Positions 13,137-23,248 of a stretch of 64,000 nucleotides of DNA are shown piece by piece. The notes under the pieces were generated by a model. That model was not told where the DNA came from and searched no databases. It saw nothing but the letters and a program-made list of their open reading frames with translations. This stretch comes from Paraspadella gotoi. Its lineage: Eukaryota; Chaetognatha. Where the stretch lies: the NCBI GenBank assembly GCA_051294375.1, contig JBJCIZ010000239.1:1382581-1446580 (forward strand), in the 5' to 3' direction. The translations under genes and the position numbers were made by a program. The first letter of the stretch is position 1, and the number at the start of each line of letters is the position of its first letter.

Positions 13137-13230
13137 GACGCCGGCACGAATCGGCGCAGCGCGACTTAGAGCGCCGTAACAAATCGGCGCCGTGTGAATT
13201 TAGCGCCGCAACGAATCGGCGCCGCTTGAA

Positions 13231-13667
13231 TTTGGATCTAATTAGCGAAAAACCAACGGGAGAAAAAAATTTACGATTCGTTTCGCGAGAGAAGGGAATT
13301 CTGAGAAGGAGAGGGAGAGGGGGGGGAGAAATGGTTAAGGGGCGAGTGTTTAAGGGGACGGTACTTATGGTTTTTAAGGGGGGGAGTAAGTGGTTGATTA
13401 AGAGTGTCTTGGGTAAGGGCTATCTTTTCTATTATTGCCTAAATTCAGAGTTAAAGTTGTTTTTAATGTTAGAATAAATTTAGAGATTACAAGGGTTAGG
13501 ACTTAAGAATAAGGGTTAAGAATTAGGTTTGGGTTTGGGATAAGTCTTCGGGGTTGGATGGTGCATTCGATAAATAAGATTAGGCTCAGATATTAAAGTT
13601 AAAATACAATTTAAAGATTATGAACGGAATTTGGGCGCTTTTAAAAAAAAACGGTAATTCAAATGTG
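13231..13667. other. G/T-rich non-coding DNA with TTAGGG-like stretches
   Basis: G-rich purine stretch (13300-13335) and degenerate AGGGTTAGG/AAGGGTTAAG sequence (13480-13550). No gene seen. Confidence 0.6.
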
Positions 13668-14029
13668 TTGCGCCGCAGTGACTGCCTTATCACGAGTATT
13701 TCTCGTGACATGACATGACATGATATGACACGACGTGACATTTCGTGACATGACTACATGACTACAATAACTTTCTTAGCCCGTGTATTTCTGACACGCA
13801 CTGCATCAGAAATTTATTTTTTATTCTTTATAGTTTTAGGATTTCCTGAAGGCGAATGTATGTTTGATTTGATGTTTTTTCCTGTTTTGACAAATGAGCA
13901 ACCAACTATATGCAAGTTATGAGCATTTTTAACGTAAGTGGGAAAGACCGACGGACTGACATACCGACAGACGGACCGACCGACCGAAAAGTGACTTATA
14001 GAGTTGCTCCGCGAGTACTCGCGGCGCAA
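13668..14029 (+). mobile_element. Small non-autonomous DNA transposon (family M), full copy
   Basis: The 362-bp element has 9-bp terminal inverted repeats TTGCGCCGC (13668-13676) and GCGGCGCAA (14021-14029). In order it holds CAGTGACT, a CATGA-type microsatellite, CCCGTGTATTTCTGACACGCACTG, TTTATAGTTTTAGGATTTCCTGA, ACAAATGAGCAACCAACTAT, a GACCGACCGACCGA run, and GTGACTTATAGAGTTGCTCCGCGAGTACTCGCGG. There is no coding capacity. The transposon superfamily is not assignable from the ends alone, and no clear target-site duplication was seen. Confidence 0.75.
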
Positions 14030-14763
14030 ATAAAAATTGCGATAGATACAGGGGTGAAGCCCCCAGTCAGGGAAGCTGCTAGGTAATTGAGGTGAAATGG
14101 TTGAGAAGGTAAAAAGGTAAAAAGGGTTGGGCTTGGGTACCGTATGTGAACCGGAACAGAAGTCGATGTCGAGAGAGTGGGTCGAAAAAGGAGGGAAAAA
14201 GGACTTGAGTAAACAGATGGGTAATGGGTAAGGAAAAATGAGCGAAAAGGTAAGTGCAATTGACTGATTCGTGAGTGACGAATGGAGCAAAATGAATCAG
14301 CGGCTTTGGGGGGGGGAAATAACGGGAGTTTAGGCGTTGATGGACGAGTTGTGAGGTGATGAGTTGTGAATGAGTGAATAAAATGAACTAATTTCATTAT
14401 TACCAATTAAAACTTTCTGGTCTATGCACCAAAAAATTACTCCTCAGCCAGAGGACTACAGAAAAAAGGTAAGATTTCTACTTTGAACTGAGAAATGACG
14501 CTTTTCTTTGAAATAAAAAGGAGATAAGTTTGTTTTTTAATTTTGTTTTTAATATAGATTTCAACTAATGAATAATACTACAACATGCAAATGAGATTAA
14601 GATTTCAAAAGTCGATGAAATTTTACTTTTCACTGGGAAATATCGCGACGGAAACGATAACGACCAACGAGAGAGAAAGACAGAATACTAATAACAACAA
14701 CAACAACAACGATCGATCTCACGACCACACGACCACACCGCCACGCCCCTCCCCACAACTCAC
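14030..14763 (-). other. PKC intron 2, 5' part
   Basis: Follows the GTGAGT donor on the minus strand. It contains an AACAACAAC run (14690-14710) and no other recognisable feature. Confidence 0.6.
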
Positions 14764-14875
14764 CATATGAAGTCCTTGCAGTGACCACAGAAGGTGGGCT
14801 GCTTGAAGAATCGCGGAATAAACTTGTGGTCTTTCACTTCGAAGACGTTCTTCTGACGCAGCGCCCCGCGGCGGT
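14764..14875 (-). CDS. Conventional protein kinase C, exon 2: pseudosubstrate and first half of C1A domain (5' end in gap)
   Basis: The minus strand reads without interruption from the gap edge: [10 protein letters not shown], then FEVKDHKF, then [12 protein letters not shown] and KDFIW. [13 protein letters not shown] is the autoinhibitory pseudosubstrate of conventional PKC, with Ala where a substrate has Ser/Thr. HKF...PTFCGHC supplies the His and the first two Cys of the C1A zinc finger in the H-X12-C-X2-C spacing. C1A binds diacylglycerol or phorbol ester and brings the kinase to membranes. The exon ends at 14764 inside the Trp codon, followed by the donor GTGAGT (14763-14758), so the rest of C1A must be in later exons at lower coordinates, which I did not find. 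The 5' end of the exon is hidden by the gap starting at 14876. The match to the conventional (alpha/beta/gamma, fly Pkc53E) class is close, but one exon cannot assign a paralog. Confidence 0.94.
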
Positions 14876-15132
14876 NNNNNNNNNNNNNNNNNNNNNNNNN
14901 NNNNNNNNNNNNNNNNNNNNNNNNNNNNNNNNNNNNNNNNNNNNNNNNNNNNNNNNNNNNNNNNNNNNNNNNNNNNNNNNNNNNNNNNNNNNNNNNNNNN
15001 NNNNNNNNNNNNNNNNNNNNNNNNNNNNNNNNNNNNNNNNNNNNNNNNNNNNNNNNNNNNNNNNNNNNNNNNNNNNNNNNNNNNNNNNNNNNNNNNNNNN
15101 NNNNNNNNNNNNNNNNNNNNNNNNNNNNNNNN

Positions 15133-15579
15133 AAAGAAAGGTAAAGAAAATAAATGAAGAGAAGATTAGAAATGATGAGAAGAAAAGAGAAAAGATGATA
15201 GGAAAAGAGAAGAGAAGAAAAGAAAAGAAAAGAAAAGAAAAGNNNNNNNNNNNNNNNNNNNNNNNNNNNNNNNNNNNNNNNNNNNNNNNNNNNNNNNNNN
15301 NNNNNNNNNNNNNNNNNNNNNNNNNNNNNNNNNNNNNNNNNNNNNNNNNNNNNNNNNNNNNNNNNNNNNNNNNNNNNNNNNNNNNNNNNNNNNNNNNNNN
15401 NNNNNNNNNNNNNNNNNNNNNNNNNNNNNNNNNNNNNNNNNNNNNNNNNNNNNNNNNNNNAAGAAAAGAAAAGAAAAGAAAAGAAAAGAAAATAAATGAA
15501 GATAAGATTAGAGAAGATGAGAAGAAAAGAGAAAAGATGATAAGAAAGGAAAAGAAAAGAAAAGAAAAGAAAAGAAAAG
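15133..15579 (+). repeat. GAAAA microsatellite between gaps
   Basis: GAAAA and AAGAGAAGA repeats interrupted by 218 N. In the other version of the locus the tract is complete at 20400-20870. Confidence 0.85.
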
Positions 15580-15914
15580 NNNNNNNNNNNNNNNNNNNNN
15601 NNNNNNNNNNNNNNNNNNNNNNNNNNNNNNNNNNNNNNNNNNNNNNNNNNNNNNNNNNNNNNNNNNNNNNNNNNNNNNNNNNNNNNNNNNNNNNNNNNNN
15701 NNNNNNNNNNNNNNNNNNNNNNNNNNNNNNNNNNNNNNNNNNNNNNNNNNNNNNNNNNNNNNNNNNNNNNNNNNNNNNNNNNNNNNNNNNNNNNNNNNNN
15801 NNNNNNNNNNNNNNNNNNNNNNNNNNNNNNNNNNNNNNNNNNNNNNNNNNNNNNNNNNNNNNNNNNNNNNNNNNNNNNNNNNNNNNNNNNNNNNNNNNNN
15901 NNNNNNNNNNNNNN

Positions 15915-16319
15915 TCTCTCTCTCTCTTTCTCTCTAATTTTCGAATGCGTGATTTTTTTTGGGTTCGATAAACTCAGATATCAGTGAAAAATCTAATTCG
16001 AAATTTAAAAAAAAAAAAATAAGTGAAAGAAAAATGATGAAAAAATCTCGAAAGAAAAAAAAAATTTTGAAGCCAAAATGATTGATAGAAAAATTGATGA
16101 GATAAAGAACGAATATTGAATAACATGAAAAGGAAAGAAAGAAAAAAAAGGTACTATAAGAAAATAAAAGGGGGAAAAAGAAGGAAAGAGAAAAAAAGGA
16201 AAGATCAAAAATAAAAAGGGAAAGAAAAAAAGGGAAAAAAGAAAGGAAATAAGAAAAAGAAGAATATGTAAATAAAGTAAAAAAGAAAGAGGAACGACAG
16301 AAAGAAAGTGATAAGGAGA
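15915..16319. other. A-rich non-coding DNA
   Basis: A short CT tract, then A/G-rich DNA with many A runs. Nothing recognised. Confidence 0.6.
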
Positions 16320-16553
16320 GAGAGAATACATGACGTGACGTGACATGACGTGACGTAACATGACTACATGACGACAATAACTTTCTAAGCCCGTGTATTG
16401 CATCAAAATTCCGTCTTTTATTCTAGATATTTTAGATATTCTAGATATTTTAGTTGAAGGCGGCGCAGCAGTCCCTTAGATTTGAGGTTGTTTTCTGTCT
16501 TAATCAAAGAGCAACCAACTCTCGGGAAATTATATGCATTTTTAACGTAAAGA
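16320..16553 (+). mobile_element. Family M element, truncated
   Basis: It has the CATGACGTGAC microsatellite, AAGCCCGTGTATTGCATC, a GAAGGCGGCGCAGCAGTC block, and GAGCAACCAACTC. The GACCGACC run and the right end are missing. Confidence 0.7.
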
Positions 16554-16971
16554 TGCGAATATGAGTTAAACTTTGTGTAATGAGCTGTTTTTAAATGCCG
16601 ATCAAATTATGATGCAGATGCACACAAGGCTACAAGCGTATGCATTAACCGCAAAATGACAACGGAACAATGAATAAGCAATTTAGGTAGTCTAGACATT
16701 GTTTCCGACTCATTCTTCGCCTTGATAGAGTTTTCTTCTGAAATTTCTGGTAGCCCTTTGTGGAATGTGGAAATGTGAAATTCAGATTTCCTGAACGACC
16801 AATCGCCATTAACAAAAAAAAACTGAACATTATCCCTCAATTTGTTTTAAATCATTAACCATTTTTAACAATTAAGCCTCCAGCTCCCTTCCTCTCTTCC
16901 ATTCCCGAAAGAGGAGGACGACGAACGACGGACCGAAGAAAGATTATTTCTTATTATGTCTTCCCGGTTTA
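16554..16971. other. Non-coding DNA at the end of the second locus version
   Basis: Unique AT-rich sequence, repeated with small deletions at 21680-22083. No gene recognised. Confidence 0.55.
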
Positions 16972-17736
16972 CCTTTGCTCTCTCTTTCTTCTCTCCTCCT
17001 TCTCTTCCTGCTCCTTTTGCTCTCTTTTTTCACTTCCTCTTGCTTTTCCATTCCTCTTCTCCTCCTTCCTCCTCCTTTTCACTTCCTCTTCCTCTTATCC
17101 TATTTTCTTAGTCTATTCATCTTCTTCCTTTTCACTTCCTCTTCCTTTCCTCTATTCCTATCCTCTTTCTCCTCTCTCTTCTTTTTCACTTCCTCTTCCT
17201 CTATTCCTATTCCATCTTCTCTCTGCTCCTATTTTTCACTTCCTCTTCCTCCTACTCTCTTCCTTTTTCACTTCCTCTTTCTTCCTTCCTCCTCCCTCGC
17301 TCTATTCTTTTCCTTTCCTTTCCTCTCATCTTCTCCTCGCTTCTCTACTTCTTTCTTTCCCTCTAATCTTCTCCTTCCTCCCTGTTCTTCTCAATCTCAT
17401 TCCTTGTTTTATTGTATAATTTCTTCTTTCCTCTTCTACCTTTTTTTCCTCCTCCTCCTCCTCTCCACTTCCCCTCCCCTCTCATTCCAAAAAAAAAATC
17501 AAGTAAAAATCTCACGATTCGAATCGACTGGGATTCTTAGCCACAGACCCTACAATCCCGGCAAAAAAAACATTTCCACATTACAAATGCTACAATATTA
17601 TATACAAACATAAACAATCGTCCATGATAATTCTCGCCCATTTCTTTCCTCAACGAGAGGGAAAGAAAGAGGTCATTTCCGCGTTTCCCGGTCTGCGATT
17701 TTTACAAGGTTTTCATATTCTTTCTGACGCCGTTTT

Positions 17737-17826
17737 GCTTTGGTTTGGGTTTGGGTTTGGGTTTGGTTTGGGTTTGGTTGGGTCGGTTGGGTTTGGTTTT
17801 GTTTTTGGGTTGGTTTGGTTGGTTCA
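17737..17826 (+). repeat. TTTGGG hexamer tract (third version)
   Basis: Counterpart of 12106-12206 with fewer units. Confidence 0.8.
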
Positions 17827-18529
17827 AAGTGTGACTTTTTGGTACACTTATTGTCGAGTTGGTTTATTGAACTCTTTTACATAGTTTTCGTTTACATTTG
17901 TCTCATATGGTCGTAACTCACCTAGTCGTTCAAAGTCAGAAGCAGATAGCTATTTATAAATTAATAGATAATTTCATATCGTTGTACCAGTTTGATTACG
18001 GAACTTCAAGACATTTACTTTTTAATTCTACTAATCTGCAGCGCCTATTTTTTTTCCGCTCGTGTCTCCATTTTTTTACAACGGTTTCATTCTATTTGTA
18101 CCGACAATCCGCGCCGGCTGTCAAATGTTTCAGCCCGGCGAAAGTTCGATGGCACCGGCGTCCAATTATCGCACTGGCCATCACATCTCGGATACTGGCC
18201 GTAATTTTCTTCGCTTTCTTCTCGCTCGAGCGCAAACGCGTCCGATTGCGCTCAATCTTGCAACGCCGCCCGATTTGTCGTCCGCGACCGGAGAGAATTG
18301 GGGGAACCGTCGGCATCCGAAGATTCCGGCGGCGAACATTTTCGTATTCGTGAAGTTTGCGACGACGTTGGCGCCGCAAGCGGTGTGTTGGGCAAATGTG
18401 TGATTGAACCGAATTGTAATTTGAATTGTACGGTGAAATCTTCGCCTGAGAATTGGCGCGATAAAAAGGGGCTGATTAAATCGGCACCGCGTAATGCCGC
18501 GTCGGCAACGATCGGCGCCCGTGATTTTT

Positions 18530-18725
18530 GACGCCGGCATAAATTTTGCCACTCGTGCATCGGGCGCCTACAGGAAATCGGCGCCCCGTGAATTTGATGC
18601 CGGCCTAAATGACAATTATGCATCGGGCGCCTACAGAATAGGCGCCCTGTTAATCGACGCCGGCATAAATTTGCACTCGTGCATCGGCGCCTACAGGAAT
18701 CGGCGCCCCGTGATTTTTGACGCCG
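18530..18725 (+). repeat. 65-bp GGCGCC minisatellite (third version)
   Basis: Counterpart of 12940-13136 with one-base deletions. Confidence 0.8.
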
Positions 18726-19209
18726 CACGAATCGCGCAGCGCGACTTAGAGCCCGTAACAATCGGCGCCGTGTGAATTAGCGCCGCAACGAATCTGGCGC
18801 CGCTTGATTGATCTATGTAGCGAAAACAACGGAGAAAAAAATTACGATTCGTTTCGCGAGAGAAGGGATTCTGAGAGGAGAGGGATAGGGGGGGAGAAAT
18901 GTTAGGCGAGTGTTTAAGGGGACGGTACTTATGGTTTTTAAGGGGGAGTAGTGGTTGATAATGTCTTGGGTAAGGGCTATCTTTTATTATTGCCTAAATC
19001 AGAGTTAAAGTTGTTTTTAATGTTAGAATAAATTTAGAGATTAACAAGGGTTAGACTAAGATAGGTTTAAGAATAGGTTTGGGTTTGGGATAATCTCGGG
19101 TTGGATGGTGCATTCGATAAATAAGATTAGGCTCAGATATAAAGTTAAAATACAATTAAAGATTATGAACGGAATTGGGCGCTTTAAAAAAAACGGTAAT
19201 TCAAATGTG

Positions 19210-19554
19210 TTGCGCCGCAGTGACTGCCTTATCACGAGTATTTCCGTGACTGACATGAATGATATGACACGACTTGACATTTCTACATGACACATGACTA
19301 CAATAACTTTCTTAGCCCGTGTATTTCTGACACGCACTGCATCAGAAATATTTTTATTCTTTATAGTTTTAGGATTTCCTGAGGCGAATGTATGTTTGAT
19401 TTGATGTTTTTTCCTGTTTTGACAAATGAGCAACACTATATGCAAGTTATGAGCATTTTTAACGTAATGTGAAAGACCGACGGACTGACTACGACGACGG
19501 ACCGACCGACCGAAAAGTGACTTATAGAGTTGCTCCGCGAGTATCGCGGCGCAA
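19210..19554 (+). mobile_element. Family M element, copy in the third locus repeat
   Basis: Same element as 13668-14029, with one-base deletions. It lies at the corresponding place in the block 16972-22083. Confidence 0.75.
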
Positions 19555-20249
19555 AATAAAATTCGATGATACAGGGGTGAAGCCCCGTCGGGAAGCTGCT
19601 AGTAATTGAGGTGAAATGGGGAGAAGGTAAAAGGTAAAAAGGGTTGGGCTGAGGTACCGTATGTGAACCGAACAGAGTCGATGTCGAAGGTGGGTCGAAA
19701 AAGGAGGAAAAAGGACTTGAGTACAGATGGGTAATGGGTAAGGAAAATGAGCGAAAAGGTAAGTGCAATTGACTGATTCGTGGTGACGAATGGAGCAAAA
19801 TGAATCAGCGGCTTTGGGGGGGGAAATAACGGGAGTTTAGGCGTTGAACGAGTGTGAGGTGAGAGTTGTGAATGAGTGAATAAAATAAACTAATTTCATT
19901 ATTACCAATTAAAACTTCTGGTCTATGCACCAAAAAATTACTCCTCAGCCAGAGGCTACAGAAAAAAGGTAAGATTTCTACTTTGAACTGAGAAATGACG
20001 CTTTTCTTTGAAATAAAAAGAGATAAGTTTGTTTTTAATTTGTTTTAATATAGATTTCACTAATGAATAATACCATACACATGGCAAATGAGGATTAAGA
20101 TTCAAAAGTCGATGAAATTTTACTTTTCACTGGAAATATCGCGACGGAAACGATAACACCAACGAGAAGAAAGACAGAATACTATAACAACAACACAACA
20201 CGATCGATCTCACGACACACGACCACACCCCACGCCCTCCCACAACTAC

Positions 20250-20377
20250 CATATAAGTCCTTGCAATGACACAGAGGTGGCTGCTTGAAGATCGCGAATA
20301 ACTTGTGGTCTTTCACTTCGAAGACGTTTCTTCTACGCAGCGCCCGCGGCGGTGAAGCCGCGAAGGCGTTCTTCTGC
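20250..20377 (-). pseudogene. Second, frameshifted copy of PKC exon 2 (probably a sequence-error copy)
   Basis: This is the same exon as at 14764, in the block 16972-22083. Relative to the intact copy it shows about ten single-base deletions, one insertion and one substitution in about 110 bp, including a lost G in the donor (GTAGT), so the frame is broken repeatedly. The changes are as dense in intron as in exon, which fits raw-read error better than pseudogene decay. This copy does cover what the gap hides. A pyrimidine tract and CATCAG acceptor (20383-20378) precede GC AGA AGA ACG..., giving TPSRLHRRGAL upstream of the pseudosubstrate, comparable to RFARKGAL in known PKCs. The two leading bases complete the split codon left by exon 1. 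A true duplicated exon remains possible. Confidence 0.75.
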
Positions 20378-20399
20378 CTGATGTTTACGGGGGGGGAGA

Positions 20400-21058
20400 A
20401 TGAGAAAGGGGAAGAGGAGAGAAGAGGAGAGGATAAAAACGAGAAAAGAGATGTGAAATTGGAGAAAGAAAAAAAAGAAGGTAAGAAAATAAATGAAGAG
20501 AAGATTAGAAATGATGAGAAAAGAGAAAAGATGATAGGAAAAGAGAAGAAAGAAAAAAGAAAGAAAAGAAAGAAAAGAAAAGAAAGGTAAAGAAAAAATG
20601 AAGAGAAGATTAGAAATGATGAGAAGAAAAGAGAAAAGATGATAGAAAAAGAAGAGAGAGAAGAAAGAAAAGAAAGAAAGAAAGAAAAGAAAAGAAAAGA
20701 AAAGAAAGAAAGAAAAGAAAAGAAAGAAAAGAAATAATGAGATAAGATAGAGAAGATGAGAAGAAAAGAAAAAGATGATAAGAAAAGAAAGAAAAGAAAA
20801 GAAAGAAGAAAAGAAAAGAAAAGAAAGAAAGAAAAGAAAGAAAGAAAGAAAAGAAAAGAAAAAAAAGAGAGGAATTGTAGGGAAATAAACAGATTTATGT
20901 AGCGAGTTTCAATCTCAATGATTAAACACTCGACTTCTTGATAAAATCTTTTATTGATACGCAGCTTAGCGAAAATTTTGACTGATTGTTTTCTGGTCTC
21001 TCTCTCTCTCTTCTCTCTCTCTCTCTTTTTCTCTCTCTCTTTCTCGCTCCTCTCTCTC

Positions 21059-21089
<31 letters not shown>

Positions 21090-21110
21090 TCTCTCTAATT
21101 TTCAATGCGT
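20400..21110 (+). repeat. GAAAA microsatellite and CT tract
   Basis: GAAAA/GAAAG repeats (20460-20870), short unique DNA, then a CT tract (20997-21103). Confidence 0.85.
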
Positions 21111-21468
21111 CATTTTTTTTGGGTTCGATAAACTCAGATACAGTGAAAATCTATTCGAATTTAAAAAAAAAAAATAAGTGAAAGAAAAATGATGAAAAAT
21201 CTCGAAAGAAAAAAAAAATTTTGAACCAAAATGATTGATAGAAAAATGATAGATAAAAACGAATATTTGAATAACATGAAAAGGAAAGAAAGAAAAAAAA
21301 AGTACTATAAGAAATAAAAGGGGGAAAAGAAGAAGAGAAAAAAAGGAAGATCAAAATAAAAAGGGAAAGAAAAAAAAGGAAAAAAGAAAGGAAATAGAAA
21401 AAGAAGAATATGTAAATAAAGTAAAAAAGAAAGAGGACGACAGAAAGAAAGTGATAATGAAGAGAGAA

Positions 21469-21675
21469 TACATGACGTGACGTGACATGACGTGACGTAA
21501 CATGACTACATGACGACAATAACTTCTAAGCCGTGTATTGCATCAAATTCCGTCTTTATCTAGATATTTTAGATATTCTAGATATTTTAGTTGAAGCGCG
21601 CAGCAGTCCTTAATTTAGGTTGTTTCTGTCTAATCAAGAGCAACCAACTCTCGGAATTATATGCAATTTTAACGT
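21469..21675 (+). mobile_element. Family M element, truncated, second locus copy
   Basis: Counterpart of 16320-16553, with one-base deletions. Confidence 0.65.
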
Positions 21676-22282
21676 AAAGATGCGAATATGGAGTTAAACT
21701 TTGTGTAATGAGCTGTTTTTTAATTGCGATCAAATTATGATGGCAGATGCACACAGCTACAAGCGTATGCATTAACCGCAAATACAACGGAACAATGAAT
21801 AAGCAATTAGGTAGTCTAGACATTGTTTCCGACTCATTCTTCGCCTTGATGAGATTTTCTTCTGAAATTTCTGGTAGCCCTTTGTGGAATGTGGAAATGT
21901 GAAATTCAGATTTCTGATACGACAAATCGCCATTACAAAAAAACTGAACCTTATCCCTCATTTGTTTTAAAATTATTAACCATTTTACAATTAAGCTCCA
22001 GCTCCCTCCTCTCTTCCATTCCGAAAAGAAGACGACGAACGAAAACGACGACCTAGAAGATTATTTCTTATTATGTCTTCCCGGTTTATGCCTTATAACG
22101 AGCCACTTTAATCATATCTAATACTCGCCCATTTATCAAAACTAGTATCTCCATTTTGATGCTCAAAAGATTCTTTGAGGCGTCGACACAAAAGGCAACG
22201 ACGAGTTCGAGAGACGGACGGGGGAGACGATACGACGACGACGACGACGACGACGACGNNNNNNNNNNNNNNNNNNNNNNNN

Positions 22283-22777
22283 NATGATGACAATGACGAC
22301 TATGTTGACGCGACGATGACAACATACAAGGTGATAACGACAAGGACGCCGACAATGACGACGATGAAAACGGAAAAGTCATATGACAAAAAACGTCTTT
22401 AAGAAAACGATGACGATGAAAACAACAACGATCAAATCAAGGAGGACAAAAACAATGACAATAACGACGCTGACAAAGACGACAACGACGCTGACGACGA
22501 GAAAGAAGACGATGATGCCGATAACGACGATGGCGACGACGAAGACGACGACGTCGCAAACAAGGGCAGATCCCGTAGGACCCAACCATCAATCAAAACA
22601 GAACCGGTAAATTCGTATAAGATCACCGAATGAATGTGAACATCACAAACGAATTTCTTTGCTTCAAACGAGATCACCGAGTGAATGAAAAGAGACTTAG
22701 AGCGTCGACGGAGAAAAACGGCGCCAATGTATTGCGTTTCGTTTCTCCATGACGTCGATTAAAATAAAAGAAAGTGT
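22283..22777 (-). other. PKC intron 1 (part): Asp-codon-like GAC/GAT tract
   Basis: The plus strand here is a GACGAC/GATGAC-rich tract with a gap at 22259-22283. From 22403 (directly after a TAA) to 22633 the plus frame reads mostly Asp/Asn/Lys and then a non-repetitive tail containing IKTEP before TGA. It is probably expanded microsatellite rather than a gene. Confidence 0.4.
22761..22769 (-). terminator. RNA polymerase III terminator of tRNA-Asp
   Basis: On the minus strand TTTT A TTTT begins 8 nt after the tRNA 3' end. T4 runs terminate Pol III, so this is the expected end of the tRNA transcript. Confidence 0.85.
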
Positions 22778-22849
22778 CTCCCCGGCGGGGAATCGAACCC
22801 CGGTCTCTCGCGTGACAGGCGAGGATACTCACCACTATACTACCGAGGA
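22778..22849 (-). tRNA. tRNA-Asp(GUC): tRNA-Asp (anticodon GUC)
   Basis: The minus strand folds as a 72-nt cloverleaf. The acceptor stem TCCTCGG pairs with CCGGGGA, with discriminator G. The D-arm contains the internal A box (TAGTATAGTGG). The anticodon stem CTCGC/GCGAG encloses CTGTCAC, with anticodon GTC (complement at 22814-22816). The T arm CGGGG-TTCGATT-CCCCG contains the B box GGTTCGATTCC. The sequence is nearly identical to animal tRNA-Asp-GTC genes, all stems pair (one G-T in the acceptor stem), and there is no intron or encoded CCA. Two T4 runs lie just downstream. It sits inside PKC intron 1 in the same orientation. It looks functional. Confidence 0.97.
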
Positions 22850-23226
22850 GCGATGGGGGATGATAAACGAAAAATCGCCCCTAGTCACTATGAGTCTGTT
22901 CTGCATGAATGTCAGACGTTTGCCAGTTAATTGATTAAGCGTTGGGTATAAAAATTGTTTTCATCATATTTCATATTATCTTTTCAATCAAGTTTTTTAC
23001 GTAAATTTGAAGAAAAAAGGAAAAAGGAATATAATGTTATATATTATATGATATAATATAATATTAATAAGATATTTTTTTTTAAAAAAGATTTTTTTTC
23101 GAATTAAACGCCGAAATAGATTTTATGGGCGCTGGCCGTGGCCACTGGCCAGTCTAATTTTTCAATCCTCGGTAGATAGTTGTACAATGTACATTGGATT
23201 AGATGCGTACGGGATTCACCACCGCG

Positions 23227-23248
23227 ATGTACATTGTACAATGTACAT
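23227..23248. repeat. 22-bp perfect palindrome
   Basis: ATGTACATTGT followed by its exact reverse complement. Further TGTACAATGTACA copies lie at 23181-23195 and 23251-23263. Confidence 0.9.

Larger units (their letters stand above)
9788..16971 (+). repeat. Best-quality version of the locus (contains intact PKC exon 2)
   Basis: It has full-length homopolymers and an intact PKC exon, but three gaps (14876-15132, 15243-15460, 15580-15914) in a GAAAA microsatellite. 11270-16971 is repeated at 16972-22083. Confidence 0.8.
16972..22083 (+). repeat. Third, deletion-rich version of the locus
   Basis: Same order of landmarks as 11270-16971 but about 10% shorter, because single bases are missing throughout, including in PKC exon 2. 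Confidence 0.85.

Noticed and set aside
14420-14480. Possible exon before GGTAAG at 14466, plus strand
   Set aside because: It has a splice-donor look and is present in both locus versions, but the peptide is unrecognised and runs against PKC transcription. Too weak.
14781-15971. 396-codon frame
   Set aside because: Most of it is N. The rest is GAAAA repeat read as Lys/Arg. The real coding signal here is PKC exon 2 on the opposite strand.
22086-22382. Minus-strand frame with VVAFCVDASKNLLSIKMEIL
   Set aside because: Interrupted by a gap and a GAC repeat. No recognised domain.
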